Source: Aquincolibacterium sp964606385 (GTDB lineage Bacteria > Omnitrophota > Omnitrophia > Omnitrophales > Aquincolibacteriaceae). From it: a DNA stretch of 50,879 bases. Below the pieces are notes generated by a model. The model had not been told where the DNA came from. It did not search any database and saw only the letters and a program-made list of their open reading frames with translations. Position numbers and translations under genes: made by a program. The DNA lies in contig CAZSFZ010000017.1 of NCBI GenBank assembly GCA_964606385.1, forward strand, positions 1-50,879. The letters run 5' to 3'. Numbering within the stretch: the first letter of the stretch is position 1; each line of letters starts with the position of its first letter. Shown here piece by piece: positions 39,352 to 47,232 of this stretch.

Positions 39352-40224
39352 CTAGCCGTACACGACGATCAAAAACGCACCGGCAAAAATTAATAAAGAA
39401 CTGACGAGTCGGATTTTTCCGAATTTTTCTTTCAGAAAAAATGATCCGTACACCACGCCCGCAATGACGCTCAATTGCCGCAACGCCGTGACATAAGCCG
39501 TATTGGAGCTTTTGAAGGCATACAGGATCAAAAGGTAGGACAAAAATTCCAGAACTGAGGCCAGCGTTATGCTTCCGTAATCTTTCTTCAAAACACCCCA
39601 AAAGCGTTCCCTTTTATCCCGGCGGAGAAGAATATAACCCAAAAACATGAATCCCGATAACGAAAAAAATAGGTAAAAGAAAAGGATCGGGTTCATCTCA
39701 AGGACGGCTTTTTTATCAACGATCGAATACAGGGCCGAAAATAGCGCCGTCAAAACCGCAAAGAACATCGCTTTATTCGCCGACCGCTTCAGGATCACAT
39801 GGAGCGAAAAATGCACGCGCTCCTGGTTGGCCAGGCAGGCCCCCGCGATGATCAAAAAAATGCCCGCGACCGCGGGGACCGTCGGCACTTCACGAAGGAA
39901 TACGAACGCGAGGATCAGAATAAAAACCGAAGAGGATCGGATCACCGGATAGGTCAGCGACAGGTCGCCGGCATCGTATGCCTTGCAGAGGAATACCTGA
40001 TAAAAAAAATGGGTCGTAGCGGAAAGAAAGATCAAAAACCAAATACGTGCATGGATCTGTCCTAGCGGATACCAGAACAGGATGAAGAAAAAAAGAGCGG
40101 TAAATATCAAATGGATGTTCGTGTAAAAGATCAATTTGTCATCGCTCTTCTTGAGCAACATATTCCACAAAGGATGGAGCAACGCCGACGCGATCACGAG
40201 AAAAAGGCTGGAGGGTTGGATCAT
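39352..40224 (-). CDS. EamA/DMT-family transporter
   Basis: A 290-residue membrane protein with about ten transmembrane segments in two EamA repeats (first half from LFLVIASALLHPLWNMLLKK, second from MFFAVLTALFSALYSIVDKK). LREVPTVPAVAGIFLIIAGA and LKEKFGKIRLVSSLLIFAGA are the matching last helices of the repeats. DMT members export metabolites or flip lipid-linked sugars (ArnE/ArnF). In this locus a lipid-linked intermediate or phosphonate precursor is plausible; specificity is unknown. Confidence 0.82.
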   Translation of the reverse strand: MIQPSSLFLVIASALLHPLWNMLLKKSDDKLIFYTNIHLIFTALFFFILFWYPLGQIHARIWFLIFLSATTHFFYQVFLCKAYDAGDLSLTYPVIRSSSVFILILAFVFLREVPTVPAVAGIFLIIAGACLANQERVHFSLHVILKRSANKAMFFAVLTALFSALYSIVDKKAVLEMNPILFFYLFFSLSGFMFLGYILLRRDKRERFWGVLKKDYGSITLASVLEFLSYLLILYAFKSSNTAYVTALRQLSVIAGVVYGSFFLKEKFGKIRLVSSLLIFAGAFLIVVYG

Positions 40225-40242
40225 GAGAGGCTCATCCGGAAA

Positions 40243-41148
40243 TTATTTCGAGACTTCCCCGCTTTGAAAAATGGCTACGAACCGGTTCTGGAGGCCCAAG
40301 ACCCTCCCAAAGGCAAGCACCAGAGAGGCCGCGATCTTTTCTGAAGGCGTGAAATGATATTTTTCAAGATCCGTACTTGACGCGAAATCATGCTGCAAAG
40401 CGAACCCATGTTGCGCAAAAAGAGTTTTCATCGTCTCAGGGGTGTAGTATGTAACATGTTCCAGCAAATAAGCCTTCTGAAGCGGACCACGCACGCGGCC
40501 TCCCGTACACAAAAACAACATTTCTGCCGCCATCCGAAACAGGCTTTTGTCGTTGGGCCCGGCGGCGACGATCCGTCCCCCCGGCCTCAAAATTTCGACA
40601 GCCTTCTCGACAAACACGTGAGGATCCGTTAGATGCTCCAAAACATCCCAAAATGCGACCACGTCGTATTGCCTCCCCTTGGCCCCCCATTGATCAAAGC
40701 TGGAACAATCGACATTGACGCCGAACTTTTCTCTGGCAAAGGCTACGTTCTTCTCAGCGGAATCACAGCCATACACGCGCCAACCGCGTTTTTGGGCGAC
40801 AGCGAGAAAAAGTCCATTTCCACACCCGACGTCAAAGACACTCTTCCCGGACTTACGGTCGGTTCCCTCCAAAAGCTTCAGGGCTCTTTCGAAATCTTTA
40901 ACCGTTCGACTGGGCCCATGGGGATCTGAATAGGCGTAATAAGTCGAGTGAAACTCGTTAAGCGCCGTCAAGTTTTCCGTGGAACTGTAAAGTTCCCGCA
41001 TGCCCTCCGGCGAAAGACAAGGATCGATATACCTCAAAAAACACTTGGAACACTGGTAGACGCCGTAAAGATCCAGGGCGTAAAGCTTGGTCCGTTCTTT
41101 GCCCAAGCACACGGGACAGTGGTCCAGAATTCTTAGCCGATCCGTCAT
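40243..41148 (-). CDS. Class I SAM methyltransferase with N-terminal zinc ribbon
   Basis: A 301-residue protein. Residues about 9-40 hold CPVCLGKERTKLYALDLYGV followed by YQCSKC, a Cys4 zinc ribbon. The methyltransferase domain has SVFDVGCGNGLFLAVAQKRG, YGCDSAEKNVAFAREK, and YDVVAFWDVLEHLTDPHVF, the Methyltransf_23 pattern. Hydrophobic residues near the C-terminus may touch the membrane. Same architecture as the protein at 49914. It overlaps the GT39 gene by 4 bp. The target is unknown; such proteins are frequent in polysaccharide loci. Confidence 0.8.
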   Translation of the reverse strand: MTDRLRILDHCPVCLGKERTKLYALDLYGVYQCSKCFLRYIDPCLSPEGMRELYSSTENLTALNEFHSTYYAYSDPHGPSRTVKDFERALKLLEGTDRKSGKSVFDVGCGNGLFLAVAQKRGWRVYGCDSAEKNVAFAREKFGVNVDCSSFDQWGAKGRQYDVVAFWDVLEHLTDPHVFVEKAVEILRPGGRIVAAGPNDKSLFRMAAEMLFLCTGGRVRGPLQKAYLLEHVTYYTPETMKTLFAQHGFALQHDFASSTDLEKYHFTPSEKIAASLVLAFGRVLGLQNRFVAIFQSGEVSK

Positions 41149-42773
41149 GTTTTCTCCGAAACCGCCGAGGGTGTATGGGGAAGATCGTCAGACGATACAT
41201 TGTAAACCAAATAGGTATAAGCAATATGGCCGACGGGCTCGTAGTTTTCGCGCAGCCATTCGAATTTCTTCGGTCCCCCGTTGACCCCGACGAGCTCATT
41301 GACGCCAACCACAATGTGGCCCGCGACCGGTAATTCAGGGTTCACAAGAGTTTCCGGATGCTCTTTTTGATAACGCTGAAGGAACCATTCGTTTTCGCCC
41401 CAATCGATATTAGAATCAGCGAGAACTTTATAAGCATTCTTCCGGTCTCCGACCAGCTCATTAAAATAGGACAGATAATGCGGAGTATACGACAAAACGG
41501 ACACCAGGACATAAGCTAGAAGCAAGCTATACAGGACCCGGGTCCCCGCTTTAAAAACCGCCCAGCGTTCGAACAAATTTCCGCAAAAAATATAGAGAAG
41601 CGGCAACACCATCAGGAAATACCGCATGCCGATCTGGGCCGCATAAAAAAAATTGAAATAGATCGCAAAAAACAGGACCGGGACCGCAAGGAATAGCTCG
41701 TTTTCAAAAAAACGGGTGTGATGTCCCGAACGCCCATAGTTCAAGAGGGCCAACAATAAAAGAATCGTAACGCCAAGCGGCACTTTGTAGAGAAAAACAT
41801 AAAAATAATATCCTGGGAATCCCTCCCCCTTTTTAAACTCCCCGAAAAGATAGACCGCGCCGAAACTTTTCCCGGTCTCCTCATTGTATTTGACCCAGTC
41901 AAGACCTTCCAGGTAGGGATAGGGCAAGGGGACCCGGAGAGATTTTAGCGCCGGGTGCTCCGACTGGATCAAATTGAACACGCGGCTCTTAAACTGATAA
42001 TCTCCGAATTTCGTCAGCGTACGATTCCCCCCGAATCCAAGATTGATCACTACGAGACTGACCGCTCCAAAAAACACGCTGACCCAAAGGAATTTCGCTG
42101 CTCCGCTCACAATCGCCTGCCGTTTATTTTGAGCAGGAAGACCGGCCACACGTCGGGCGCAAACCGCCAACGCGATCAGAAGGAATAAAGGATAAAGAAA
42201 AACACACGTATACTTGGCCAGCTGACTCAAACCCAATGTGACCGAGCTTAAAAGCGCAGCCTCCCACCCTCCTCGATTAAGAAATCGCCAAAAGAAATAC
42301 AGCGAGATCACGATCATCCCCGCACAATAGACATCGGTCGTTATCAAACGGGAATGTGCCAGCATATTAGGACAAAAAGCGTAAAGCAAAAGCGACAGCA
42401 ATCCCCCTGCGCGGCCATAAAGCTGCCGGGCCCAACGGTGAACGACGATCGCTACAAGCAAAGAAAAGAATATGGTTATGTAACGGCCTGTCCTCATTTT
42501 CCCCAAAAATTTTAAAATACGCTCAAACGGACCCCCTTTGATCCCCTCGTAGATCTTCGCGGGCGCCGCGTTCAATGCCGAAAAGGGCATTTTGCTATCA
42601 TCGAATCGGTCCGAGCTCCCCGCTAAAATTTGCATGCCGTATTTATAGTGCTTCCCCTCGTCATAGGTCAAACGCTTGTGCGTAAGCCCCACAATATTGA
42701 GGACCACAAGCATTACGAGGAGGAAGAAAACGGCAAACGTTTCTGAGCGGAGAACCTTGGCCAGAACTTTCAT
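41145..42773 (-). CDS. GT39/PMT-like membrane glycosyltransferase
   Basis: A 542-residue polytopic protein. The first hydrophobic segment is followed by an extracytoplasmic THKRLTYDEGKHYKYGMQIL, which has the Asp-Glu pair of PMT/ArnT enzymes. Around ten more membrane segments follow, including LLSLLLYAFCPNMLAHSRLI. LADSNIDWGENEWFLQRYQK starts a small soluble C-terminal part seen in this family. It probably transfers a polyprenyl-phosphate-linked sugar outside the membrane. Donor and acceptor are unknown. A 72-bp spacer (42774-42845) lies between it and the YfhO gene. Confidence 0.8.
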   Translation of the reverse strand: MKVLAKVLRSETFAVFFLLVMLVVLNIVGLTHKRLTYDEGKHYKYGMQILAGSSDRFDDSKMPFSALNAAPAKIYEGIKGGPFERILKFLGKMRTGRYITIFFSLLVAIVVHRWARQLYGRAGGLLSLLLYAFCPNMLAHSRLITTDVYCAGMIVISLYFFWRFLNRGGWEAALLSSVTLGLSQLAKYTCVFLYPLFLLIALAVCARRVAGLPAQNKRQAIVSGAAKFLWVSVFFGAVSLVVINLGFGGNRTLTKFGDYQFKSRVFNLIQSEHPALKSLRVPLPYPYLEGLDWVKYNEETGKSFGAVYLFGEFKKGEGFPGYYFYVFLYKVPLGVTILLLLALLNYGRSGHHTRFFENELFLAVPVLFFAIYFNFFYAAQIGMRYFLMVLPLLYIFCGNLFERWAVFKAGTRVLYSLLLAYVLVSVLSYTPHYLSYFNELVGDRKNAYKVLADSNIDWGENEWFLQRYQKEHPETLVNPELPVAGHIVVGVNELVGVNGGPKKFEWLRENYEPVGHIAYTYLVYNVSSDDLPHTPSAVSEKT

Positions 42774-42845
42774 AGAATTGAAACCTTCAAATTATTTTGA
42801 ATTTCATCTCAAAGCGCAAACGCTCATCATCCCCGGATAAAAAAA

Positions 42846-45239
42846 TCATGTGCGTCCATCCAAGGAATGCGGCGACTGCCGAAGCGAACTAAACGGATGA
42901 TACGTTAGCTCGACCGAATACTCCCCGGCTCGCGGGATCCAGACAGCCTGAAAAATCCCGTAAGCAGAAAGAATCGGCACCTTTTGCCCATCCAAAACGG
43001 CCTCCCATCCCGGATACATGACATTCGAGAGCACAAAAAAACCGGGGCCTGTCGTCGTAAGCTCCCAGTGCTCCGCGCCGTCGGCGCGAAACCTCCGCTC
43101 GATCCTTTGGGCCTCTGACAATGTCCCCGGAAGAGGAGCGCCGAGTTTTTTATTTTCCGAGTCCTCCAACAGAAGCACTTTTTGCGGATCGAAACCGGGG
43201 GCAAGCAACTCTTTCTTCAAACTTTCCCACTCCTTAAAAAATTTGACTTGCGTGACAAAAAAAGCCCGAGCGTGGTCGCCAAGATTGCGGTATAAAAAAT
43301 ACGTTGCAGCGGGATCCATGTCGACCTTTTTGAGGCTTGGATGATCTAAGGGACGGGTCGATAAAAAGCACCCCACGTCCAGGGCGCTTAAAAGATTCAG
43401 GCGTTGTAAAACAAAGTTAACGTCAGGATCCCGGGCGAAATTCGAGTCATTTACATTTCCGAATAACCCTATCGTTTCGTAATACCTTTGGGAAACAAGG
43501 GGCGAATAACCGCCGATATCTTCAATGCCATAAAGCATGTTGGCGCTCGGCACCCCCGGTAGAGATTCATTAGCCCCGCGAAAACCGTAGAGTCGTCCTT
43601 CACTCTTTCGAACCTCCTCCTTGATCGGGCCAATCTCCGCGGATTTCCTTTGCAGATTCGCGTACCGGTCAAAATCTGAGAGAAAATCCCAGCGTGAAAA
43701 AACATAGAGGTCCGCAGCGAGAAACAGCAAGCCGGCGATCAGCCAGGCCCGGATCGCAACCTTACGTCGAAAAAGGAGTATCGCAAAAATAATCCCGAGG
43801 GTTAAAAAACCATACGACCACCGGCTCATCGGATTCTCGAAACTCAGAATGCGAAGGGCGTGCTCCACCAGGCCATTCACGTTCTCTCGATATATCGCCA
43901 GCGAATAGGGATGCCCCGGTTTTTGGAAGATCAACCGCTCGACCAGCCAACATCCGATGCGCACTATCGACTCCCGGTAATGAACAAGCATAAAATAAGC
44001 CGCTGAAACGACCAGCCCCAGCCCCCCCACGCTCGCGACGAATAGTTTACCCGATTTTTTCAGAAGAGATTCGCGATCCGGCTGTTCGCGCATCAACCAT
44101 ACTTTTTGAAAACCCAAAGCGCAAAGCATCGAGTATCCAAAGCAGATAAAAATCAAGAACTTGGAGGGAAAACGGAAGGCGTAAAAGCGGGTAAGTTTTA
44201 TGAGCCCGACATACAGAGGGCTCCACTGCCCCAAGGCGAGTAAGGCGGTGATCCCGATCATCACCCCCCAAAGACGAAAAAATCGTTTTTCCTCATCCGT
44301 CTTGGGGAATATCAGGGCGAAACATAAAAGAAAAAACGAGAAGACCCCCATGTAGAGACTGTTGCCGCGAAAAAGAGATTGAAGCACCGGGAAAAGAATC
44401 GTAACAAATGCCCCGGGGGACATCGATCCGACATAAGCGTACCCCTCTACCATGATCGCCCTATTGGAAAGCAGGGCCAGCTCCCGCGTTAAATAGAGTT
44501 GCGGAGCTGCTATCAAAAATCCACCCACGCAAGCCGCTCCGATCCAAAACAGCAACCCGAAACATTCAGGCCCAGGGCTTCTTCCTTTGCAGTCCCCAAA
44601 AAAACAGATTCGGATAACTGCATAGGCCATAAACACCAAGAGGGCAAGAACGGCCATCTGGAGATATCCTGCGAATAAAATAAACGATATCACGATCGGG
44701 AGAAGAAGGAGCCATAAGCGCTTACGGGAAGTGTAAAACCGTTCGAACGCAAAAAGAATGACCGGAAACCAAGCCAGCGTTTTCAGCGAGGTTATATTGT
44801 AAAAACCACCACCATAGGATGCTCCTAAAAGATACGTCATTGCTCCGACGAACGCTGCCAACGGGATCAGCTTCATCTGACGCAAGAAAGCATAAATCCC
44901 CCAACCCGCGACTAAAAAATGAAAAACATACATGTAAGCATAAGCCGCATTCAACGGCAGGAACGAGTAGAGAAGAAGATTGGGGAGATAAAAAACCCCG
45001 ACCTGGCCTTCCGCAGCGAGTGGAAAACCGCACAAAATCGCCGGAGTCCAGAAAGGAAGGGCCCCCTGCTTCAAGGCGCCTGAGAAAATAAAAGCCCACG
45101 GGTAATGCTGTTCCCAATGGTCAGCGATCAAAGGCCCCATCTTTGAAAGAAAAATTTCGGGATAGAAAAGAAAAAGGACTATCGGGATAAAGATCGACCA
45201 ACCCAGATCTGAACGGTCAAACTTGCCTTTTTGATTCAT
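42846..45239 (-). CDS. YfhO-family large membrane protein
   Basis: A 797-residue polytopic protein. The start IADHWEQHYPWAFIFSGALK, with QHYPW and then ALPFWTPAILCGFPLAAEGQ, is the YfhO-type first extracytoplasmic loop. About 12 membrane segments follow. The C-terminal soluble region ends with GFFVLSNVMYPGWEAVLDGQ and YSVELTYHP, the conserved YfhO ending. YfhO of Gram-positives takes part in glycosylation of lipoteichoic acid; relatives here are GT-C-like. I start at ATG 45239 (MNQKGKFDRSD); 65 further upstream codons are open but overlap the neighbouring gene. Confidence 0.82.
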   Translation of the reverse strand: MNQKGKFDRSDLGWSIFIPIVLFLFYPEIFLSKMGPLIADHWEQHYPWAFIFSGALKQGALPFWTPAILCGFPLAAEGQVGVFYLPNLLLYSFLPLNAAYAYMYVFHFLVAGWGIYAFLRQMKLIPLAAFVGAMTYLLGASYGGGFYNITSLKTLAWFPVILFAFERFYTSRKRLWLLLLPIVISFILFAGYLQMAVLALLVFMAYAVIRICFFGDCKGRSPGPECFGLLFWIGAACVGGFLIAAPQLYLTRELALLSNRAIMVEGYAYVGSMSPGAFVTILFPVLQSLFRGNSLYMGVFSFFLLCFALIFPKTDEEKRFFRLWGVMIGITALLALGQWSPLYVGLIKLTRFYAFRFPSKFLIFICFGYSMLCALGFQKVWLMREQPDRESLLKKSGKLFVASVGGLGLVVSAAYFMLVHYRESIVRIGCWLVERLIFQKPGHPYSLAIYRENVNGLVEHALRILSFENPMSRWSYGFLTLGIIFAILLFRRKVAIRAWLIAGLLFLAADLYVFSRWDFLSDFDRYANLQRKSAEIGPIKEEVRKSEGRLYGFRGANESLPGVPSANMLYGIEDIGGYSPLVSQRYYETIGLFGNVNDSNFARDPDVNFVLQRLNLLSALDVGCFLSTRPLDHPSLKKVDMDPAATYFLYRNLGDHARAFFVTQVKFFKEWESLKKELLAPGFDPQKVLLLEDSENKKLGAPLPGTLSEAQRIERRFRADGAEHWELTTTGPGFFVLSNVMYPGWEAVLDGQKVPILSAYGIFQAVWIPRAGEYSVELTYHPFSSLRQSPHSLDGRT

Positions 45240-45250
45240 GGGAGCACGCG

Positions 45251-47086
45251 TCACTTTAACTCTTGGGATTGGATCGCATAAAGCACATAAGAATATTTTT
45301 CTTTTCTGTCGGGAGATTCGAATGAGGTTTGAAAAATGGAGGTCAGGTAGGGGGCGAGATCTCCCCTCTCGATCATCGCGGATATAGCAAAACCTCTTCC
45401 GGATGGTTTCCCTGAAGACGCTTCGGAGCCGCAATAAAGTATGTGCGTGTATCCATCTTCCAGCAAACGGCCCATAATCCGTTGAGGTGATGCTAGCCGG
45501 GAATATTGCGTTTTGTGAGCATAGTAAATATCGCGAACGATCGTCCGGTCGTAATAATAAAGATGTATCTCATCCGCAGCCAGGATCTTTGCCTTGAGAG
45601 GGATTTTTTGATTAATAAATCTCGCGATGGGGTAGCTTCCCTCGACCCGGGTCAAATAATTCTCTGGAGATTCCAAGCCGATGGCGACGCCGATCTTAGA
45701 ACGAAAATGGTAAGCTGCGATCGCGACATGGCTCGCGAGAATCAGAAAAAGAAGCAGCGCCAAACACTTTCGAAGACGCGGACTGAAATCTGCTCGCATC
45801 CAGCCGACGGAGATCAGGACGGCCAGAATAGGCAAAACCGGCAACGCAAAACGCAGCATCTGTCCCATAACAAACCATAGGGCTAAATAGGCACCGACAA
45901 ATAACAACAAAGACGCGCAAAACGGAACCGGGGTGGCAATCAGCGCCAAAGGAAAGAACGCGAGATAGGCCGGGCCTGCCTGATCTCCAATCCCGCCGAA
46001 CCATTGCGGCTTCATGGTGGCCAGCCAGGGCATTTTCAAAAAACCGACAAAGCTCTTCGCGATCCCAAGATCGGCATATCGGTTATAGATGGATACCTGC
46101 CCGGGATGGAAAACGGATTGCAGGTAGGGATAGATCGGATTTCCGAACAAAATCCAGTTCCGAATGTACCAGTAGCCGCCGACAAGCAACATCATGCCGC
46201 AAAAAATAAGCATACGATGAAGAATAGATCTTGAGGCCCTTTGCGGCAGCATGATCACAAATGCCAATAGGACCGACAAGGCCCCCAGATACTTGATGCT
46301 AATGCAAGCGCCCGCGAATGCCCCCGCCAATCCCAGCCAAAAATCGCGCTGTGTTGTTTTCCACTTCCATATACTGTACAGGAGCAGCGAGGAGAAGAAA
46401 GTCAAAGCTACGTCGACGTAAGTAACCGGCATTTGGTTGATAACAGCGGGGGTCGTAAGAAACAACACGGCGGCGGACACTGCGACGGTTTTCGAAACCT
46501 GAAGCTGCCTTGACCACGCGAAGACGAGACCCGCGGTAAGAATACCGGTCGCCAAATGAAAAAACTTGGCTAGCGAAACACCTGACAATCCAAGGCCAAA
46601 GGCGTACAAGACCTCCATCAAGATCGGATACATCGCATTTAATTCGTCAGGGACTAACGAGAAAGCCCCTTGGGCCAGGTACAGCTTAGGAAGGTGCAAG
46701 TGATAGCACAGCGAATCGTTCGCCGTCTCCGGCGTCAAGACTTCCATAAAAGCCAATATCAAAACAATCAGGCCAGCCGCCAATATGAGTTTGGTTTTCC
46801 ATGAGCGAAAGAAATCCTTGGACCTCTCAAACAACCTCGGAGCCTGAGAAAGCGCACTGACTGCAGCGAGGGCAAAAATGCCAAAAACGATCCAAAACGG
46901 AAGAGACTGAAAGCCGCCGGCGATCCCCAACATCAAAATGAGATTCGCCAGAACGAGCAAACCGAGCCCGGTCCCGACAACGATCTTTTCGGCATTTGCC
47001 ATTTCCAAGCGCCCGCAGCGGAGGATAGCGCTTCCGATCGCACCACATCCCGTCAAAAGGATCACACCGAGAAAAATAGAAATCAT
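45251..47086 (-). CDS. ArnT-like (GT39-type) membrane glycosyltransferase
   Basis: A 611-residue polytopic protein starting MISIFLGVILLTGCGAIGSA. The first large extracytoplasmic loop has MEVLTPETANDSLCYHLHLP and KLYLAQGAF, a motif typical of bacterial PMT_2-like enzymes with the acidic pair near E-x3-N-D. About 11 hydrophobic segments follow, then a soluble C-terminus (AKILAADEIHLYYYDRTIVR). Start ATG 47086 is used; 22 upstream codons are open but overlap a small ORF. Probably a polyprenyl-phosphate sugar transferase. Confidence 0.8.
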   Translation of the reverse strand: MISIFLGVILLTGCGAIGSAILRCGRLEMANAEKIVVGTGLGLLVLANLILMLGIAGGFQSLPFWIVFGIFALAAVSALSQAPRLFERSKDFFRSWKTKLILAAGLIVLILAFMEVLTPETANDSLCYHLHLPKLYLAQGAFSLVPDELNAMYPILMEVLYAFGLGLSGVSLAKFFHLATGILTAGLVFAWSRQLQVSKTVAVSAAVLFLTTPAVINQMPVTYVDVALTFFSSLLLYSIWKWKTTQRDFWLGLAGAFAGACISIKYLGALSVLLAFVIMLPQRASRSILHRMLIFCGMMLLVGGYWYIRNWILFGNPIYPYLQSVFHPGQVSIYNRYADLGIAKSFVGFLKMPWLATMKPQWFGGIGDQAGPAYLAFFPLALIATPVPFCASLLLFVGAYLALWFVMGQMLRFALPVLPILAVLISVGWMRADFSPRLRKCLALLLFLILASHVAIAAYHFRSKIGVAIGLESPENYLTRVEGSYPIARFINQKIPLKAKILAADEIHLYYYDRTIVRDIYYAHKTQYSRLASPQRIMGRLLEDGYTHILYCGSEASSGKPSGRGFAISAMIERGDLAPYLTSIFQTSFESPDRKEKYSYVLYAIQSQELK

Positions 47087-47093
47087 AGAGGGC

Positions 47094-47198
47094 TCACCGC
47101 ACCGAAAGCTTATTGATCCACATATGAAACAACCATGCCGCAAAAACAACAAAGCCCCAAAGGGGTATCAGAAGATTCAAAATCGTGTTTTTTTTCAT
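47094..47198 (-). CDS. Possible 34-residue single-pass membrane peptide
   Basis: MKKNTILNLLIPLWGFVVFA followed by AWLFHMWINKLSVR: two lysines, one hydrophobic span of about 20 residues and a basic tail. It fills the gap between two large membrane transferase genes, starting 34 bp after one stop and ending 7 bp before the next ATG, which is the spacing of a real operon gene. The ribosome-binding site is weak (GTGAG). It could be a small subunit of a neighbouring transferase or a chance frame. Confidence 0.45.
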   Translation of the reverse strand: MKKNTILNLLIPLWGFVVFAAWLFHMWINKLSVR

Positions 47199-47232
47199 AA
47201 TCTCACGCTCAAAGTTTTTTAAAAATCGCAGC

